Shown: positions 16,227 to 26,179 of the stretch, in pieces
How positions within the stretch are numbered: the first letter of the stretch is position 1
How the letters are laid out: the number at the start of each line of letters is the position of its first letter
Origin: Nodosilinea sp. PGN35
GTDB lineage: Bacteria; Cyanobacteriota; Cyanobacteriia; Phormidesmidales; Phormidesmidaceae
Direction: 5' to 3'
Assembly (NCBI RefSeq): GCF_029109325.1
Contig: NZ_JAQKQJ010000002.1
Location: 62,001-126,000, forward strand
Length of the DNA stretch: 64,000 bases
The notes under the pieces: generated by a model
Seen by the model: the letters and a program-made list of their open reading frames with translations, nothing else
Told to the model about the DNA's origin: nothing
Databases searched by the model: none
Position numbers and translations under genes: made by a program

Positions 16227-17882
16227 TCAACTCGGCTCTTGCCAAAAGGTCAGATTCTCACCGATGGGCTGCAACGTCGTACCGGGGTAGTAAAACTGCA
16301 AAATGCGCGGATAGGCCCAGCCCAGGTTGCCCAGCCGGTAGGAGCCCGCCTGGCTAAGACCCACGGCGTGGCCCCAACCGCCGCCCACAAAGCGGTAGCC
16401 GCTGAGCTGCCCCGGTGCCCCGGCGGCCCCAGCGCTGTACATCGGCTCCAGGTAAAAGAGCAGGCTGCGGGGGGGACGCAAGACCCGCACGATTTCGTCT
16501 TTTCTAAGCTGCACCACGCCCAGGTCGGTCTCAACGTCGATGACTTGCACTCGGCCCGAGTTGGCCCGCTCGGTCACCCGCAGCGACTTCACCTGGTTAA
16601 ACCCCGCCATGGGGTGCTGGCGACGGCCCAGATAGCCCTTGAGATCTGTTGTGATCTCGCTCAGAGTGCCCTCGTTGCGCCAGCGAAACAGCTGCCAGGT
16701 GTCTTCGTTGAAGCCTTTGTCGAGGGCGATAAATCGTCGGATTGCCTCTTCAGAATTGAGCGGGTACTGCTCCAGATTCCACAGGCCGTAGACGGTATCG
16801 ACCACCGGGCGCAGGTAGGGGCGATCTGGCCCCTCCCACACATCGCTAAAGGCGGCGGTTACCCCGCCCGTAGTGGAGGAGTACAGCGCATCGACTAGCT
16901 CATTCTGGTAGGTGAGCACCTGCCCCTGGGTGGCGATGATGGCCTGGTCGGTCACGGTTGCTGTGCCCGTCAGGCCCCGGTACACCTGGCACTGGGTATC
17001 GGCACAGAGTTCGTAGTCGTCGATGGCAAAGCGGCGCAGGTTGCGCAGGGCGTAGGTGCGGGCCAGCACCGCCTGGGCCTGAATGGCGGGCACTGGGGCA
17101 CCGGCTCCGATCTCGTGGGGCACTACCCCGCGCAGGTAGGTCTCGATGGGCACGCTGTTGACCAGGGTATAGGTGCCGTAGGTGTTGGGCTGCACCCGCA
17201 GGGTACCGCCGTAGACGCGGGTGACGGGCGGCTCGCCGGGCTGGGTCACCCGCACCCGGCCACCGCTGGCGCGAATGTCGAAGCTGTCGCGGTTGTAGCG
17301 GTAGCCGTTGGCCTCAAAGTAGGTGCGGGGAATTTGGCCCAGCACCTCGCTATCGAGAAAGACTTCGGTAAACCCCTGGGCCTGGAGGTTTCTCACCAGC
17401 AAACGGCGCACCAGCGGGCTATTGTAGGTCTCGCGGTTGGCCCACACTTCCCAGCTGCCGGGCTGGGCAATCTCGGGCTCGATGCCCTTTTCGCGCCACT
17501 GCTGAGCGCTGTACTCGGCGGTCTCGAAGCTGCGGTGGTTGCCGAGCACCACGCGCTCGTTCAGACTGGCCTCGGGCAGTTGCTCGGGGGCCAGACCGAC
17601 TACTACCCGGCTGGCGGTGACGGTTTGGGGCTGCCCGTTGGTCTCAAAGCTGAGGGTAAGCTGCTCGCCGGGCAGGGCTTCGAGGGTGATGCGGTCTTGC
17701 AGGTTTTCGCCAAAGCGCTGCACAATGCCGACCTGAATCACCGGGTTTTGGGCGGCGGGGGCGGGGGCGGCGATCGCGGTGGTGAGGGCGATCGCCATAC
17801 CGCCTACGGTGACTAACCACTGACGCGATCGCCGATGGCCCAGGGGTCGAAGCTGAAGTCGGGGCAGGGAGAGCGTAGCCAT
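16227..17882 (-). CDS. SpoIID/LytB-domain cell-wall protein
   Basis: 551 residues. An N-terminal signal peptide (WLVTVGGMAIALTTAIAAPAPAA) is followed by a variable region and then a SpoIID domain from about residue 215: YLRGVVPHEIGAGAPVPAIQ, AVLARTYAL, STTGGVTAAFSDVW and GGGWGHAVGLSQAGSYRLG near the end. SpoIID is a lytic transglycosylase acting on denuded glycan; cyanobacterial members are secreted to the periplasm and presumably act on peptidoglycan. The Glu in PHEIGA is the likely catalytic residue. ATG 17882 is fixed by the signal peptide. Monocistronic. Confidence 0.92.
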   Translation of the reverse strand: MATLSLPRLQLRPLGHRRSRQWLVTVGGMAIALTTAIAAPAPAAQNPVIQVGIVQRFGENLQDRITLEALPGEQLTLSFETNGQPQTVTASRVVVGLAPEQLPEASLNERVVLGNHRSFETAEYSAQQWREKGIEPEIAQPGSWEVWANRETYNSPLVRRLLVRNLQAQGFTEVFLDSEVLGQIPRTYFEANGYRYNRDSFDIRASGGRVRVTQPGEPPVTRVYGGTLRVQPNTYGTYTLVNSVPIETYLRGVVPHEIGAGAPVPAIQAQAVLARTYALRNLRRFAIDDYELCADTQCQVYRGLTGTATVTDQAIIATQGQVLTYQNELVDALYSSTTGGVTAAFSDVWEGPDRPYLRPVVDTVYGLWNLEQYPLNSEEAIRRFIALDKGFNEDTWQLFRWRNEGTLSEITTDLKGYLGRRQHPMAGFNQVKSLRVTERANSGRVQVIDVETDLGVVQLRKDEIVRVLRPPRSLLFYLEPMYSAGAAGAPGQLSGYRFVGGGWGHAVGLSQAGSYRLGNLGWAYPRILQFYYPGTTLQPIGENLTFWQEPS

Positions 17883-18090
17883 AGTGCGCTGACGAAGTAG
17901 GGTACTGCCCGCCGATGGTGCGATCGGGCCAAGGAAATTCTAGCGGCTTCAGAGCTTTGAAGGGGGGAGAACCTCGATCGCACTCCGATGCCAAGCAGGA
18001 GGTTGACGTAGGGGCATAGGCGAAGCCAAGCCAGAGGCTTTACAGTGGTTGCCCAGCCCAACCGGGGGCCTAGCCAAGGCGAATTCAGTA

Positions 18091-18690
18091 TTAGGTAAAC
18101 AAATCGGGGGAGTTGCGGTGGCGACCCACCTGGTAGATCAGCAGTAGGGCGATCACCACGCCGACCAGACCAGCGGCGATCGCACTCACCATCGCCTGAA
18201 TGGCAATCATGCTGGAGGGGGTAATCAGCCCGCCGGGCACCGCCGCTGCGCCAGGGGTGACCACCGTCGTGCCCTGGGGAATGGTCAGCATTTTGATGCT
18301 CAGCAGCGTCACCCGCCACAGGGCCAGCAGCACGGCGATCGCTATCAGTGCCAGGTTGCTCAGCAGCCCCAGCTTGAGGTTGCGCTTCACCGCCGACTTG
18401 GCCGGGCGCAGGTCGGGGTCTTCGAGCCGCTGCGCCATACGAATGTAGCGAAAGCACCAGTAGATGCTAAACAGCAAGATCGCCAACCCCAGCACCGCCA
18501 GCCACAACCCCCAGGCCGATCGCACATCGCGCCACTGGGGATTGATCAGAATGCGGGCAATCACCACCAGCAGCGGAATCACCCCCAGCAGCGATTGAAG
18601 CACCAACCCGAGCCAGCCGAGGGTGCGGCAATAGCCGGCAATTTGCCTGGGGCTGGGGCTAGAGGGTTGAGCGCGGAGGAAGTCGAGCAT
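18091..18690 (-). CDS. DUF3611 membrane protein (Tic21-like)
   Basis: 199 residues, four membrane segments, with the DUF3611 features FRYIRMAQRLEDPDLRP and the extramembrane MLTIPQG stretch. This family includes the chloroplast inner-envelope protein TIC21/PIC1, for which roles in protein import and iron transport were both proposed; the cyanobacterial role is unsettled. ATG 18690 begins MLDFLRAQPSSPSPRQIAG. The upstream 18690-18760 stretch is an unusual G-rich run on the plus strand. Confidence 0.82.
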   Translation of the reverse strand: MLDFLRAQPSSPSPRQIAGYCRTLGWLGLVLQSLLGVIPLLVVIARILINPQWRDVRSAWGLWLAVLGLAILLFSIYWCFRYIRMAQRLEDPDLRPAKSAVKRNLKLGLLSNLALIAIAVLLALWRVTLLSIKMLTIPQGTTVVTPGAAAVPGGLITPSSMIAIQAMVSAIAAGLVGVVIALLLIYQVGRHRNSPDLFT

Positions 18691-18760
18691 GGAGGGGGGG
18701 TGGGGGGAGTGAGGGAGTAGGGGAGTGAGGGAGTAGGGAGTGGGGAGGGTTAGGAGAGGG
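18690..18760. repeat. G-rich run with GGGAGT(GA)GGGAGTA tandem pattern
   Basis: The plus strand is almost entirely G-runs separated by T, A or AGT, with GGGAGTGAGGGAGTAGG repeated about twice. It forms the 5' leader region of the DUF3611 gene (C-rich on that strand). G-runs of three or more are spaced closely enough for a quadruplex. Confidence 0.65.
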
Positions 18761-18985
18761 AGTTTTAAGTGTTGAGTGTTGAGTTTTAAGTTACGAGCCC
18801 GTGTTCAAAATTCAAAACTTTGTCACTCCTGCCATATTCACCGCCGACCATAGGAATTTCATAGGAAATTTCGAGAAGATAGCAGCTAGCCTGTTCCCCC
18901 AGGTCTTAAGTCTTTTGGAGATTTGCAGTCGCCCCAGGGGGATCGGGCAAAAATCTAGCTACTTTCATCAGGCAGGAGCAGCACC

Positions 18986-21715
18986 GTGAGCGCAGAAGCC
19001 AATCGCCTAGCCGAAACCCGTGCCCAGATTGCCCCCTGGCAAAAGTGGGGGCCTTACCTGAGCGAGCGCCAGTGGGGCACCGTGCGCGAAGACTACAGCA
19101 GTGACGGCAACGCCTGGGATTACTTTCCCCACGACCAGGCGCGATCGCGGGCCTACCGCTGGGGCGAAGACGGCCTTGGCGGCATTACCGACGACCACAA
19201 TCTGCTGTGCTTTGCCATCGCCCTGTGGAATGGTCAAGATCCCATCCTCAAAGAGCGGCTGTTTGGTCTGACCAACAGCCAGGGCAACCACGGCGAAGAC
19301 GTGAAGGAGTACTACTTCTACCTCGACAGCACGCCAACCCACTCCTACATGAAATACCTCTACAAGTATCCCCAGGCGGCCTACCCCTACGAAGATTTAG
19401 TGAATACTAACCGCAGCCGCAGCCGCTACGAGCTGGAGTATGAGCTGCTGGATACGGGCATTTTTGACGAAGACAAATACTTCGACGTGTTTGTGGAGTA
19501 CGCCAAGGCCGACGCCGAGGATGTGTTAATCCAGATTAGCGTGGCCAACCGGGGGCCGGAGGCGGCCCCGCTGCACCTGCTGCCCACCCTGTGGTTTCGC
19601 AATACCTGGTCGTGGGCTGAAACCGGCGATAGGTCGGAGCTTAAGGCCCTGGGCAACGGGGTGGTGCAGGCCCACGTCAACAACCCGGAGCTGACGGACT
19701 TAATCCGCGACTACTACTTTTACTGCGACGCCAGGGTGCCGCTGCTGTTTACCGAAAATGAGACCAATAACGAGCGAGTCTTTGGCACCCTCAACGACGG
19801 CCCCTACGTCAAAGACGGCATCAACAACTGCGTCGTGCACGGCAAGACCGAGGCCGTCAACCCCGACGGGGTGGGTACTAAACTGTCTCCCCACTACCAG
19901 CTCACCGTGGGGGCGGGCGAGACGGCGGTGGTCAAGCTGCGCCTGACCAAGAGCCCTCCCGCTGAGGTGGGCGACCCCTTTGGAGCCTACTTTGACGACC
20001 AGTTGGCGGCGCGGGTGCGGGAGGCCGATGAGTTTTATGCCACGGTGATACCGCCCAAAATCCTGGCCGATGGCGATCGCGCCAACGTCATGCGCCAGGC
20101 CCTGGCGGGCATGATGTGGACGAAGCAGTACTTCTACTACGACCTGGATCTGTGGCTGCGGGAGCGCGGCGTCACCCCCTGGACGCCGGTAATCGACAAG
20201 CGCCACGTGCGCAACAGCGAGTGGTTCCACATGATGAACGACGACATCGTGTCGATGCCCGACAAGTGGGAGTACCCCTGGTACGCGGCGTGGGATCTGG
20301 CCTTTCACGTCATTCCCATCAGCCTGATTGACCCCGACTTTGCCAAGTCGCAGCTGATGCTGATGCTGCGGGAAGACTACCTGCACCCCAACGGCCAGAT
20401 TCCGGCCTACGAGTGGAACTTTGGCGATGTCAACCCGCCCGTGCACGCCTTTGCCACCTGGGAGATCTACGTGCGCGATCGCGAGCGCAACAACGGCCAG
20501 GGTGACCTGGAATTTCTCAAATACGCCTTCTCGAAGCTGCTGATCAACTTCACCTGGTGGGTCAACCGCAAAGACGAGGGCGGCAACAACCTGTTTGAGG
20601 GTGGATTCCTCGGCCTCGACAACATCGGCGTGTTTGACCGCAGCTCGCCCCTGCCCACTGGGGGTAGGCTAGAGCAGGCCGACGGCACCGCCTGGATGGT
20701 GTTCTTTAGCCAGCGCATGTTCCAGATCGCCATCGAGCTGGCCCTGCACGACCACCTCTACGAAGACCTGGCGATCAAGTTCTTTGAGCACACCATGTGG
20801 ATCGCCGGGGCGATGGATCGCATCGGCACCCACCAGGACGAGCTGTGGGACGAAGAAGATGGCTTTTTCTACGATGTGCTGCGGCTGCCCGACGGCAACT
20901 CGACCCGGCTGAAGGTGCGATCGCTAGTCGGCCTGCTGTCGCTGATGGCGGTGGCCGTCTTCCCCCGCGAAGCCTTTGACGAACTGCCCCGGCTGCGGGA
21001 GCGAGTCAACAAGTTTATCGCCCGCCACCCCGAACTGGTAGGCAACGTGCACCTGCCCCTCAAGCAGGGGATCCAACATCGGGTGATGCTGTCGATTCTC
21101 AACGAAGACAAGCTGCGTCAGGTGCTGGGCAAAATGCTCGACGAGAACGAGTTTTTGAGCGACTACGGCATTCGCTCCCTGTCGCGCATTCACCTGGAAA
21201 ACCCTTACCGGTTCTACCACGAGGGGGTCGAGTACAAAGTTGGCTACGTGCCCGGCGACTCGACCTCGGGCATGTTTGGCGGCAACTCCAACTGGCGCGG
21301 CCCGATCTGGATGCCTGTCAACCTGCTGCTGCTGCGGGCGCTCTTGCAGCTCTACAGCTACTACGGCGACGATTTCAAAATGGAGTACCCCACCGGCTCA
21401 GGCGACCTCAAGACCCTGTTTGAAATCACCCAGTGCATCAGCGAGCGCCTGGTCAGCATCTTTACCAAAGATGAAAACGGTCGCCGCCCGGTCTACGGTG
21501 GGGCCGAGAAGTTTCAGAGCGACCCCCACTGGCAAGATTTAATTCTGTTCTACGAATACTTCCACGGCGACGATGGTTCGGGCATTGGAGCCAGCCACCA
21601 GACCGGCTGGACGGGCTGCATCGCCCGCGTCATTCAGGCGCTCGGCTACTTTACCCCCGAGACGGTGCTCGACACCATCTCCCCAGGGGAACTGGTCAAG
21701 TACAGCGTGGACTGA
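18986..21715 (+). CDS. GH63-like glycoside hydrolase (MGH1-like)
   Basis: 909 residues, cytoplasmic (no signal peptide). Sequence matches the large cyanobacterial proteins of the glycosyl hydrolase 63 / mannosylglycerate-hydrolase-like group: WGPYLSERQWGTVREDYSSD at the N-terminus, and an (alpha/alpha)6-barrel portion with WEYPWYAAWDLAFHV, IPAYEWNFGDVNPPVHAF, DEEDGFFYDVL and NWRGPIWMPVN. Acidic residues in WYAAWD and WDEEDGFFYD are candidates for catalysis. Substrate not determinable; glucosylglycerate, mannosylglycerate or glucan are options. Start is GTG 18986, supported by CAGGAG ten bases upstream. Ends at a bidirectional terminator shared with psbC. Confidence 0.85.
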   Translation: MSAEANRLAETRAQIAPWQKWGPYLSERQWGTVREDYSSDGNAWDYFPHDQARSRAYRWGEDGLGGITDDHNLLCFAIALWNGQDPILKERLFGLTNSQGNHGEDVKEYYFYLDSTPTHSYMKYLYKYPQAAYPYEDLVNTNRSRSRYELEYELLDTGIFDEDKYFDVFVEYAKADAEDVLIQISVANRGPEAAPLHLLPTLWFRNTWSWAETGDRSELKALGNGVVQAHVNNPELTDLIRDYYFYCDARVPLLFTENETNNERVFGTLNDGPYVKDGINNCVVHGKTEAVNPDGVGTKLSPHYQLTVGAGETAVVKLRLTKSPPAEVGDPFGAYFDDQLAARVREADEFYATVIPPKILADGDRANVMRQALAGMMWTKQYFYYDLDLWLRERGVTPWTPVIDKRHVRNSEWFHMMNDDIVSMPDKWEYPWYAAWDLAFHVIPISLIDPDFAKSQLMLMLREDYLHPNGQIPAYEWNFGDVNPPVHAFATWEIYVRDRERNNGQGDLEFLKYAFSKLLINFTWWVNRKDEGGNNLFEGGFLGLDNIGVFDRSSPLPTGGRLEQADGTAWMVFFSQRMFQIAIELALHDHLYEDLAIKFFEHTMWIAGAMDRIGTHQDELWDEEDGFFYDVLRLPDGNSTRLKVRSLVGLLSLMAVAVFPREAFDELPRLRERVNKFIARHPELVGNVHLPLKQGIQHRVMLSILNEDKLRQVLGKMLDENEFLSDYGIRSLSRIHLENPYRFYHEGVEYKVGYVPGDSTSGMFGGNSNWRGPIWMPVNLLLLRALLQLYSYYGDDFKMEYPTGSGDLKTLFEITQCISERLVSIFTKDENGRRPVYGGAEKFQSDPHWQDLILFYEYFHGDDGSGIGASHQTGWTGCIARVIQALGYFTPETVLDTISPGELVKYSVD

Positions 21716-21749
21716 CGTCAGCCGATGGCAGCCTAAGGGCGGCAAGGGC

Positions 21750-21783
21750 AAAAAAAAAGCTCCTGACTAGTCAGGAGCTTTTT
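21750..21783. terminator. Bidirectional intrinsic terminator between GH63 gene and psbC
   Basis: A perfect 20-base palindrome GCTCCTGACTAGTCAGGAGC (21759-21778) has a run of A on its left and T on its right, so it reads as a rho-independent terminator on both strands. The converging genes are the glycosidase (plus, stop 21715) and psbC (minus, stop 21813). Confidence 0.92.
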
Positions 21784-21812
21784 AGCGTAGCTCTATTGAG
21801 CAGCCTCAACCG

Positions 21813-23195
21813 TTAGTCGAGGTCGCCCATAGCGAGCACGGGCTCGGTTTCGCGATCGATGCCCTTCTCGAAGCCTGCCTCAGCCGCGCGAGCGCGACCG
21901 GCGTGCCAGAGGTGGCCAATCAGGAAGAAGAAGCCCAGCACAAAGTGAGAGGTAGACAGCCACTGGCGGGGGTTCACAAAGTTCACCGAGTTGATTTCGG
22001 TGATCACACCACCCACCGAGTTGATCGAGGCGTTGGGCGCGTGAGTCATGTACTCAGCGGCGCGGCGCACCTGCCAATCCTGGATGTCGTTGGTCAGCTT
22101 GTCGAGGTCAAGGCCGTTGGGGCCGCGCAGGGGCTCCAGCCAGGGGCCTTGGAAGTCCCAGAAGCGCATGGTCTCACCACCGAAGATGATCTCACCCGTG
22201 GGGGAGCGCATCAGGTACTTACCCAGGCCGGTGGGGCCTTGGGCGGCACCGATGTTGGCCCCCAGGCGCATGTCGCGCACCAGGAAGGTCATGGCCTGGG
22301 CCTGGGAGGACTCGGCGTTGGTGGGGCCGTAGAACTCAGAGGGATAGGCGGTGTTGTTGAACCACACGTAGCAGGAGGCGATAAAGCCCATCAGGGACAG
22401 TGCGCCCAGGCTGTAGGACAGGTAGGCTTCACCCGACCAGATCAGCGCGCGGCGAGCCCAGCCAAAGGGCTTGGTCAGAATGTGCCAGATACCGCCAGCA
22501 ATACAGATCAGGCCCACCCAGATGTGGCCGCCGATGATGTCTTCCATGTTGTTGACGCCGACAATCCAGCCGTCGCCCCCAAAGGGAGAACCCGCCAGAT
22601 AGCCGAAAATGACGGCGGGGTTGAGGGTGGGGTTGGTGATGACGCGCACGTCACCACCGCCCGGTGCCCAGGTGTCGTAGACGCCACCGAAGACGCAGGC
22701 CTTCAGCACCAGCAGCAGCGCACCGCAACCCAACAGGATGAGGTGATAGCCGATGATGTTGGTCATCTGGTTTTTGTCTTTCCAGTCGTAACCGAAGAAA
22801 GAAGAGTACTCTTCTAGGACTTCGGGGCCGCGCAGGGCGTGGTAGACACCGCCCAGACCCAGCACCGCCGAGGAAATCAGGTGCAGCACACCGATAACGA
22901 AGTAGGGGTAGGTGTTGATCACTTCACCACCCGGCCCTACACCCCAGCCCAGCGTAGCCAGGTGAGGCAGCAGAATGAAGCCCTGCTCATACAGAGGCTT
23001 GTCGGGAACAAAGTGGGCCACTTCAAACAGGGTCATAGCCCCGGCCCAGAACACAATCAGACCAGCGTGGGCCACGTGGGCACCCAGCAGCTTGCCGGAC
23101 AGGTTGATCAAGCGAGCGTTACCAGACCACCAGGCGAACCCGGTTGATTCTTGGTCGCGCCCGGCAATATACGAGTTGCTAGAGAGCGTTACCAC
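21813..23195 (-). CDS. psbC: Photosystem II CP43 core antenna protein
   Basis: 460 residues. CP43 binds chlorophyll a in six membrane helices and, through its large lumenal loop E, helps ligate the manganese cluster. Seen: [23 protein letters not shown] at the N-terminus in pieces, the loop E segment [20 protein letters not shown] containing the Glu and Arg that contact the oxygen-evolving centre, and [21 protein letters not shown] near the C-terminus. Start is GTG 23195 ([12 protein letters not shown]), as in other cyanobacteria; it lies inside the end of psbD (17-base overlap) with GAGG upstream. An ATG at 23231 is in frame but would add residues not found in CP43. Co-transcribed with psbD. 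Confidence 0.97.
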   Translation of the reverse strand: MVTLSSNSYIAGRDQESTGFAWWSGNARLINLSGKLLGAHVAHAGLIVFWAGAMTLFEVAHFVPDKPLYEQGFILLPHLATLGWGVGPGGEVINTYPYFVIGVLHLISSAVLGLGGVYHALRGPEVLEEYSSFFGYDWKDKNQMTNIIGYHLILLGCGALLLVLKACVFGGVYDTWAPGGGDVRVITNPTLNPAVIFGYLAGSPFGGDGWIVGVNNMEDIIGGHIWVGLICIAGGIWHILTKPFGWARRALIWSGEAYLSYSLGALSLMGFIASCYVWFNNTAYPSEFYGPTNAESSQAQAMTFLVRDMRLGANIGAAQGPTGLGKYLMRSPTGEIIFGGETMRFWDFQGPWLEPLRGPNGLDLDKLTNDIQDWQVRRAAEYMTHAPNASINSVGGVITEINSVNFVNPRQWLSTSHFVLGFFFLIGHLWHAGRARAAEAGFEKGIDRETEPVLAMGDLD

Positions 23196-24237
23196 GGGGG
23201 AGTACCTCTTCGGGGAATACAAACTTCTCATGGGGCTGGTCGGTGGGTGCCATCCAGGCCCGGATGCCTTCGTTCAGCAAGATGTTCTTGGTGTAGAAGG
23301 TCTCAAACTCGGGGTCTTCTGCCGCCCGAATCTCCTGGGACACAAAGTCGTAGGCCCGCAGGTTCAGACCCAGGCCCACAATGCCCACCGCACTCATCCA
23401 CAGCCCCGTCACCGGCACAAACAGCATGAAAAAGTGCAGCCAGCGCTTGTTCGAAAACGCAATCCCAAATATCTGAGACCAGAATCGGTTGGCCGTCACC
23501 ATCGAGTAGGTCTCTTCTGCCTGGGTCGGCTCAAACGCGCGGAAGGTGTTGGCGTTCTCGCCGTCTTTGAACAGCGTGTTCTCCACGGTCGCTCCGTGAA
23601 TCGCGCACAGCAGTGCTCCACCCAGCACCCCAGCTACTCCCATCATGTGGAAGGGGTTCAAGGTCCAGTTGTGGAAGCCCTGCAAAAACAGCAGAAACCG
23701 GAAAATCGCCGCCACCCCGAAGCTCGGGGCAAAAAACCAGCTGCTCTGGCCCAAAGGGTACATCAGAAACACGCTGACAAACACCGCAATCGGAGCCGAA
23801 AACGCGATCGCGTTGTAGGGTCGAAGACCCACCAGACGCGCCACTTCAAACTGCCGCAGCATGAAGCCAATCAGTCCAAAGGCTCCGTGCAGCGCCACAA
23901 AGCTCCACAGTCCCCCCAGCTGGCACCAGCGCACAAAGTCGCCCTGCGCCTCAGGTCCCCACAGCAGCAGCAGCGAGTGCCCCAGGCTGTTCGCCGGAGT
24001 CGAGACCGCAACGGTCAGAAAGTTCGCCCCTTCCAGGTACGACGACGCTAGGCCGTGGGTGTACCAGGACGTGACAAAGGTGGTGCCGGTCAGCCAGCCC
24101 CCTACCGCCAGGTAGGCGCAGGGAAACAGCAGTAGGCCTGACCAGCCGATAAATACAAAGCGATCGCGCTTCAGCCAGTCGTCAAGGACGTCGAACCATC
24201 CTCGCTGGGCTTGCGCGCGTCCCATTGCTATGGTCAT
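23179..24237 (-). CDS. psbD: Photosystem II D2 reaction-centre protein
   Basis: 352 residues, exactly the usual D2 length. D2 forms the reaction-centre heterodimer with D1 and carries pheophytin, the QA site and the tyrosine D region. Seen: [20 protein letters not shown] at the N-terminus, the five-helix core with [20 protein letters not shown] (QA histidine and P680 ligand region) and the C-terminal [32 protein letters not shown] 24237 gives MTIAMGRAQ, the standard start; an upstream start at 24306 is not used. psbC overlaps its end by 17 bases. A leader of about 240 bases separates it from a candidate promoter. Confidence 0.98.
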   Translation of the reverse strand: MTIAMGRAQAQRGWFDVLDDWLKRDRFVFIGWSGLLLFPCAYLAVGGWLTGTTFVTSWYTHGLASSYLEGANFLTVAVSTPANSLGHSLLLLWGPEAQGDFVRWCQLGGLWSFVALHGAFGLIGFMLRQFEVARLVGLRPYNAIAFSAPIAVFVSVFLMYPLGQSSWFFAPSFGVAAIFRFLLFLQGFHNWTLNPFHMMGVAGVLGGALLCAIHGATVENTLFKDGENANTFRAFEPTQAEETYSMVTANRFWSQIFGIAFSNKRWLHFFMLFVPVTGLWMSAVGIVGLGLNLRAYDFVSQEIRAAEDPEFETFYTKNILLNEGIRAWMAPTDQPHEKFVFPEEVLPRGNAL

Positions 24238-24767
24238 GTCAAATCCTCTTTCTATGACATCCAATCCATAAGGTCGCGGCTCTGTTGGATCCAGACTGGT
24301 TCTCAAGTGGAACCCATCTGGCAGAGCATCACCTCAAAGCAGGGGTTAATAACTACTAAGTATTCCAGATATTAGAGCCAGGAAGAAAAATATTCCTGCC
24401 CTAAAATCGTCGAGCCCCCTGCCTGGGTCGCACCAGCAGCCCCTGAAGCAGCCCTAAAGCAGGCTTCGAGAGGCCAGGTTTCTATTTATGATAGGGAGTG
24501 TTCTAAATTTTTACAATCTGACACGTAAATTCTCAGGCAGAGAACTGGTGGGCGTTTGGCCAGCGGCCCCGGCGGCGGGCGGAAAGCCCCGGTGTTCTGG
24601 GGGCCGCTGGGGTTTAGACTGGGGATAGATGTCGTTGTAGAAATGATGAGGGTTGCCCCAGGCCCGATGGGCGCTCTGAACCCCGTGAGCCCGTTGGGGG
24701 CCAATCGTGTCGCTGCCCTGGGGCGATCGCCCGTAGCATTTTCAACCTACTTTCCCCGTTACCCTCT
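24238..24767. other. intergenic region between divergent psbD and ycf4
   Basis: 530 bases without a credible gene. The part next to psbD (24240-24520) is AT-rich and would be its promoter and leader; the part next to ycf4 (24540-24767) is GC-rich. A candidate psbD promoter is listed separately. No riboswitch or tRNA seen. Confidence 0.6.
24488..24516 (-). promoter_or_regulatory. candidate psbD promoter
   Basis: On the minus strand TTGTAA (24516-24511) is followed after exactly 17 bases by TATCAT (24493-24488), a fair sigma70-type arrangement pointing to psbD. Transcription would begin near 24480 and give a leader of about 240 bases. Motif reading only; no direct evidence. Confidence 0.4.
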
Positions 24768-25334
24768 ATGACTGCCTCCCTCTCGTCAACTCAACCTCAA
24801 ACCTTGAATCGCACTGTGCTGGGAGCCCGCCGCCTGAGCAATATCTTCTGGGCCATTGTGCTCACCCTGGGTGGGCTGGGGTTTGCCCTGGCCGGGGCCT
24901 CTAGCTACCTGAAAAAGAATCTGCTGCCCTTTGCCGACCCGACTCAGCTGGTGTTTATTCCCCAGGGCATTGCCATGGGCTTTTACGGCGTAGTGGCCAT
25001 TGGTCTGGCAACGTTTTTGTGGGTGGTGATTGGCCTCAACGTAGGCGGCGGCTACAACAGCTTTGACAAAGAGAGCAACCGTCTCAAAATTGTGCGCTAC
25101 GGCTTCTGGGGCAAAAATCGCCGCATCGAAATCGATCACCCCCTCGAAGAGGCGACGGCGGTGCGGGTGGCCATTAAAGAAGGACTCAACCCAAAGCGGG
25201 TTCTCTACCTGCGCCTCAAGGGACGGCCCGATATTCCTCTGACCCGAGTTGGGCAGCCAATTCCGCTGGCCGACCTGGAGAACCAGGGGGCTGAACTGGC
25301 ACGGTTTTTGCAGGTGCCCCTGGAGGGGTTGTAG
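24768..25334 (+). CDS. ycf4: Photosystem I assembly protein Ycf4
   Basis: 188 residues, the usual length. Ycf4 is a thylakoid protein that helps assemble photosystem I. Two membrane helices near residues 24-45 and 65-88 (SNIFWAIVLTLGGLGFALAG; GIAMGFYGVVAIGLATFLWV) are joined by the conserved LLPFADPTQLVFIPQG. The cytosolic part has NVGGGYNSFDKESNRLKIVR and FWGKNRRIEIDHPLEEA, all family features. The ATG at 24768 is the expected start. Divergent from psbD. Confidence 0.97.
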   Translation: MTASLSSTQPQTLNRTVLGARRLSNIFWAIVLTLGGLGFALAGASSYLKKNLLPFADPTQLVFIPQGIAMGFYGVVAIGLATFLWVVIGLNVGGGYNSFDKESNRLKIVRYGFWGKNRRIEIDHPLEEATAVRVAIKEGLNPKRVLYLRLKGRPDIPLTRVGQPIPLADLENQGAELARFLQVPLEGL

Positions 25335-25430
25335 GGATCTGCCCGCCAGAATGCCGTGGCCCTGGCCCCCGTTGCCGAGGCCGTGAGATAACATGGGGGG
25401 TCGGTTGAACTCTTAGGAATCGATCTATTG

Positions 25431-26174
25431 ATGGCTCTCTCTATGCGCCCTTTTACCCTGGCCCTGGCGACTGTACTGACCCTGTGGCTGGGTGCCTGCA
25501 CCAGTTCTGCCAACCTGGAAACGCCTACTAGCGAGGCCCAACCGGCCCCCGGCGTGGCAGAGGTAGCGGCAGCTCCGTCTGGCCTGCCGGTTTTAGACGG
25601 CACCGCCACGGTGGAAATGGTGGTGAACGGTAGCCCGATTGTGATGGAGCTAGACGGCACCAATGCCCCCATTACCGCCGGTAATTTTGTAGACCTGGTC
25701 AATCGCGGCGTCTATGACGGTCTGGTCTTTCACCGGGTGGTGCGTGACCCGCAGCCCTTCGTGGCCCAGGGCGGTGACCCCCAGAGCAAAGACCCCAACG
25801 TGCCCGCTCAGCAGCTCGGTACCGGCAGCTTCATCGACCCCGACACCCAGGCTCCTCGCTACGTGCCGCTAGAAATTAAGCCCGCTGGGGCAGCGGAGCC
25901 TGTCTATAGCCAAACCTTTGAAGAGGCCCGCATCAGCGACGGCCCTGAGCTGCCCCACACCCGTGGGGCGGTGGCGATGGCGCGATCGCAGGCGGTGGAC
26001 TCGGCCTCGGCTCAGTTCTACATCACCCTGGCGGAGCTGCCCTTCTTAGACGGCAGCTATGCGGTGTTTGGCTACGTCACCAGCGGCATGGAGACGGTCG
26101 ATGCCATTCAGCAGGGCGATCGCATTGAGTCGGCGCGAGTGACTGAAGGGTTGGAGAATCTGAAGACCGAGTAG
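25431..26174 (+). CDS. Cyclophilin-type peptidyl-prolyl isomerase lipoprotein
   Basis: About 247 residues. The N-terminus is a lipoprotein signal with lipobox LGAC (Cys near residue 24), so the enzyme is probably membrane-anchored in the periplasm or lumen. The catalytic domain (about 58-247) shows [52 protein letters not shown] and [17 protein letters not shown], which are typical of cyclophilins; the Arg of FHRVV and Gln of SAQFYI correspond to active-site residues. ATG 25431 is preferred over the TTG just upstream; ATG 25443 is possible. The next gene begins 5 bases after the stop, suggesting one transcript. Confidence 0.92.
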   Translation: MALSMRPFTLALATVLTLWLGACTSSANLETPTSEAQPAPGVAEVAAAPSGLPVLDGTATVEMVVNGSPIVMELDGTNAPITAGNFVDLVNRGVYDGLVFHRVVRDPQPFVAQGGDPQSKDPNVPAQQLGTGSFIDPDTQAPRYVPLEIKPAGAAEPVYSQTFEEARISDGPELPHTRGAVAMARSQAVDSASAQFYITLAELPFLDGSYAVFGYVTSGMETVDAIQQGDRIESARVTEGLENLKTE

Positions 26175-26179
26175 GCGCA

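Noticed and set aside
16050..16898. 282-codon open frame antisense to the SpoIID gene
   Set aside because: Lies mostly over the conserved SpoIID 3' end and shows no domain; shadow frame.
19700..20446. 248-codon frame antisense to the GH63-like gene
   Set aside because: Shadow of a strong coding frame, His/Val-rich nonsense.
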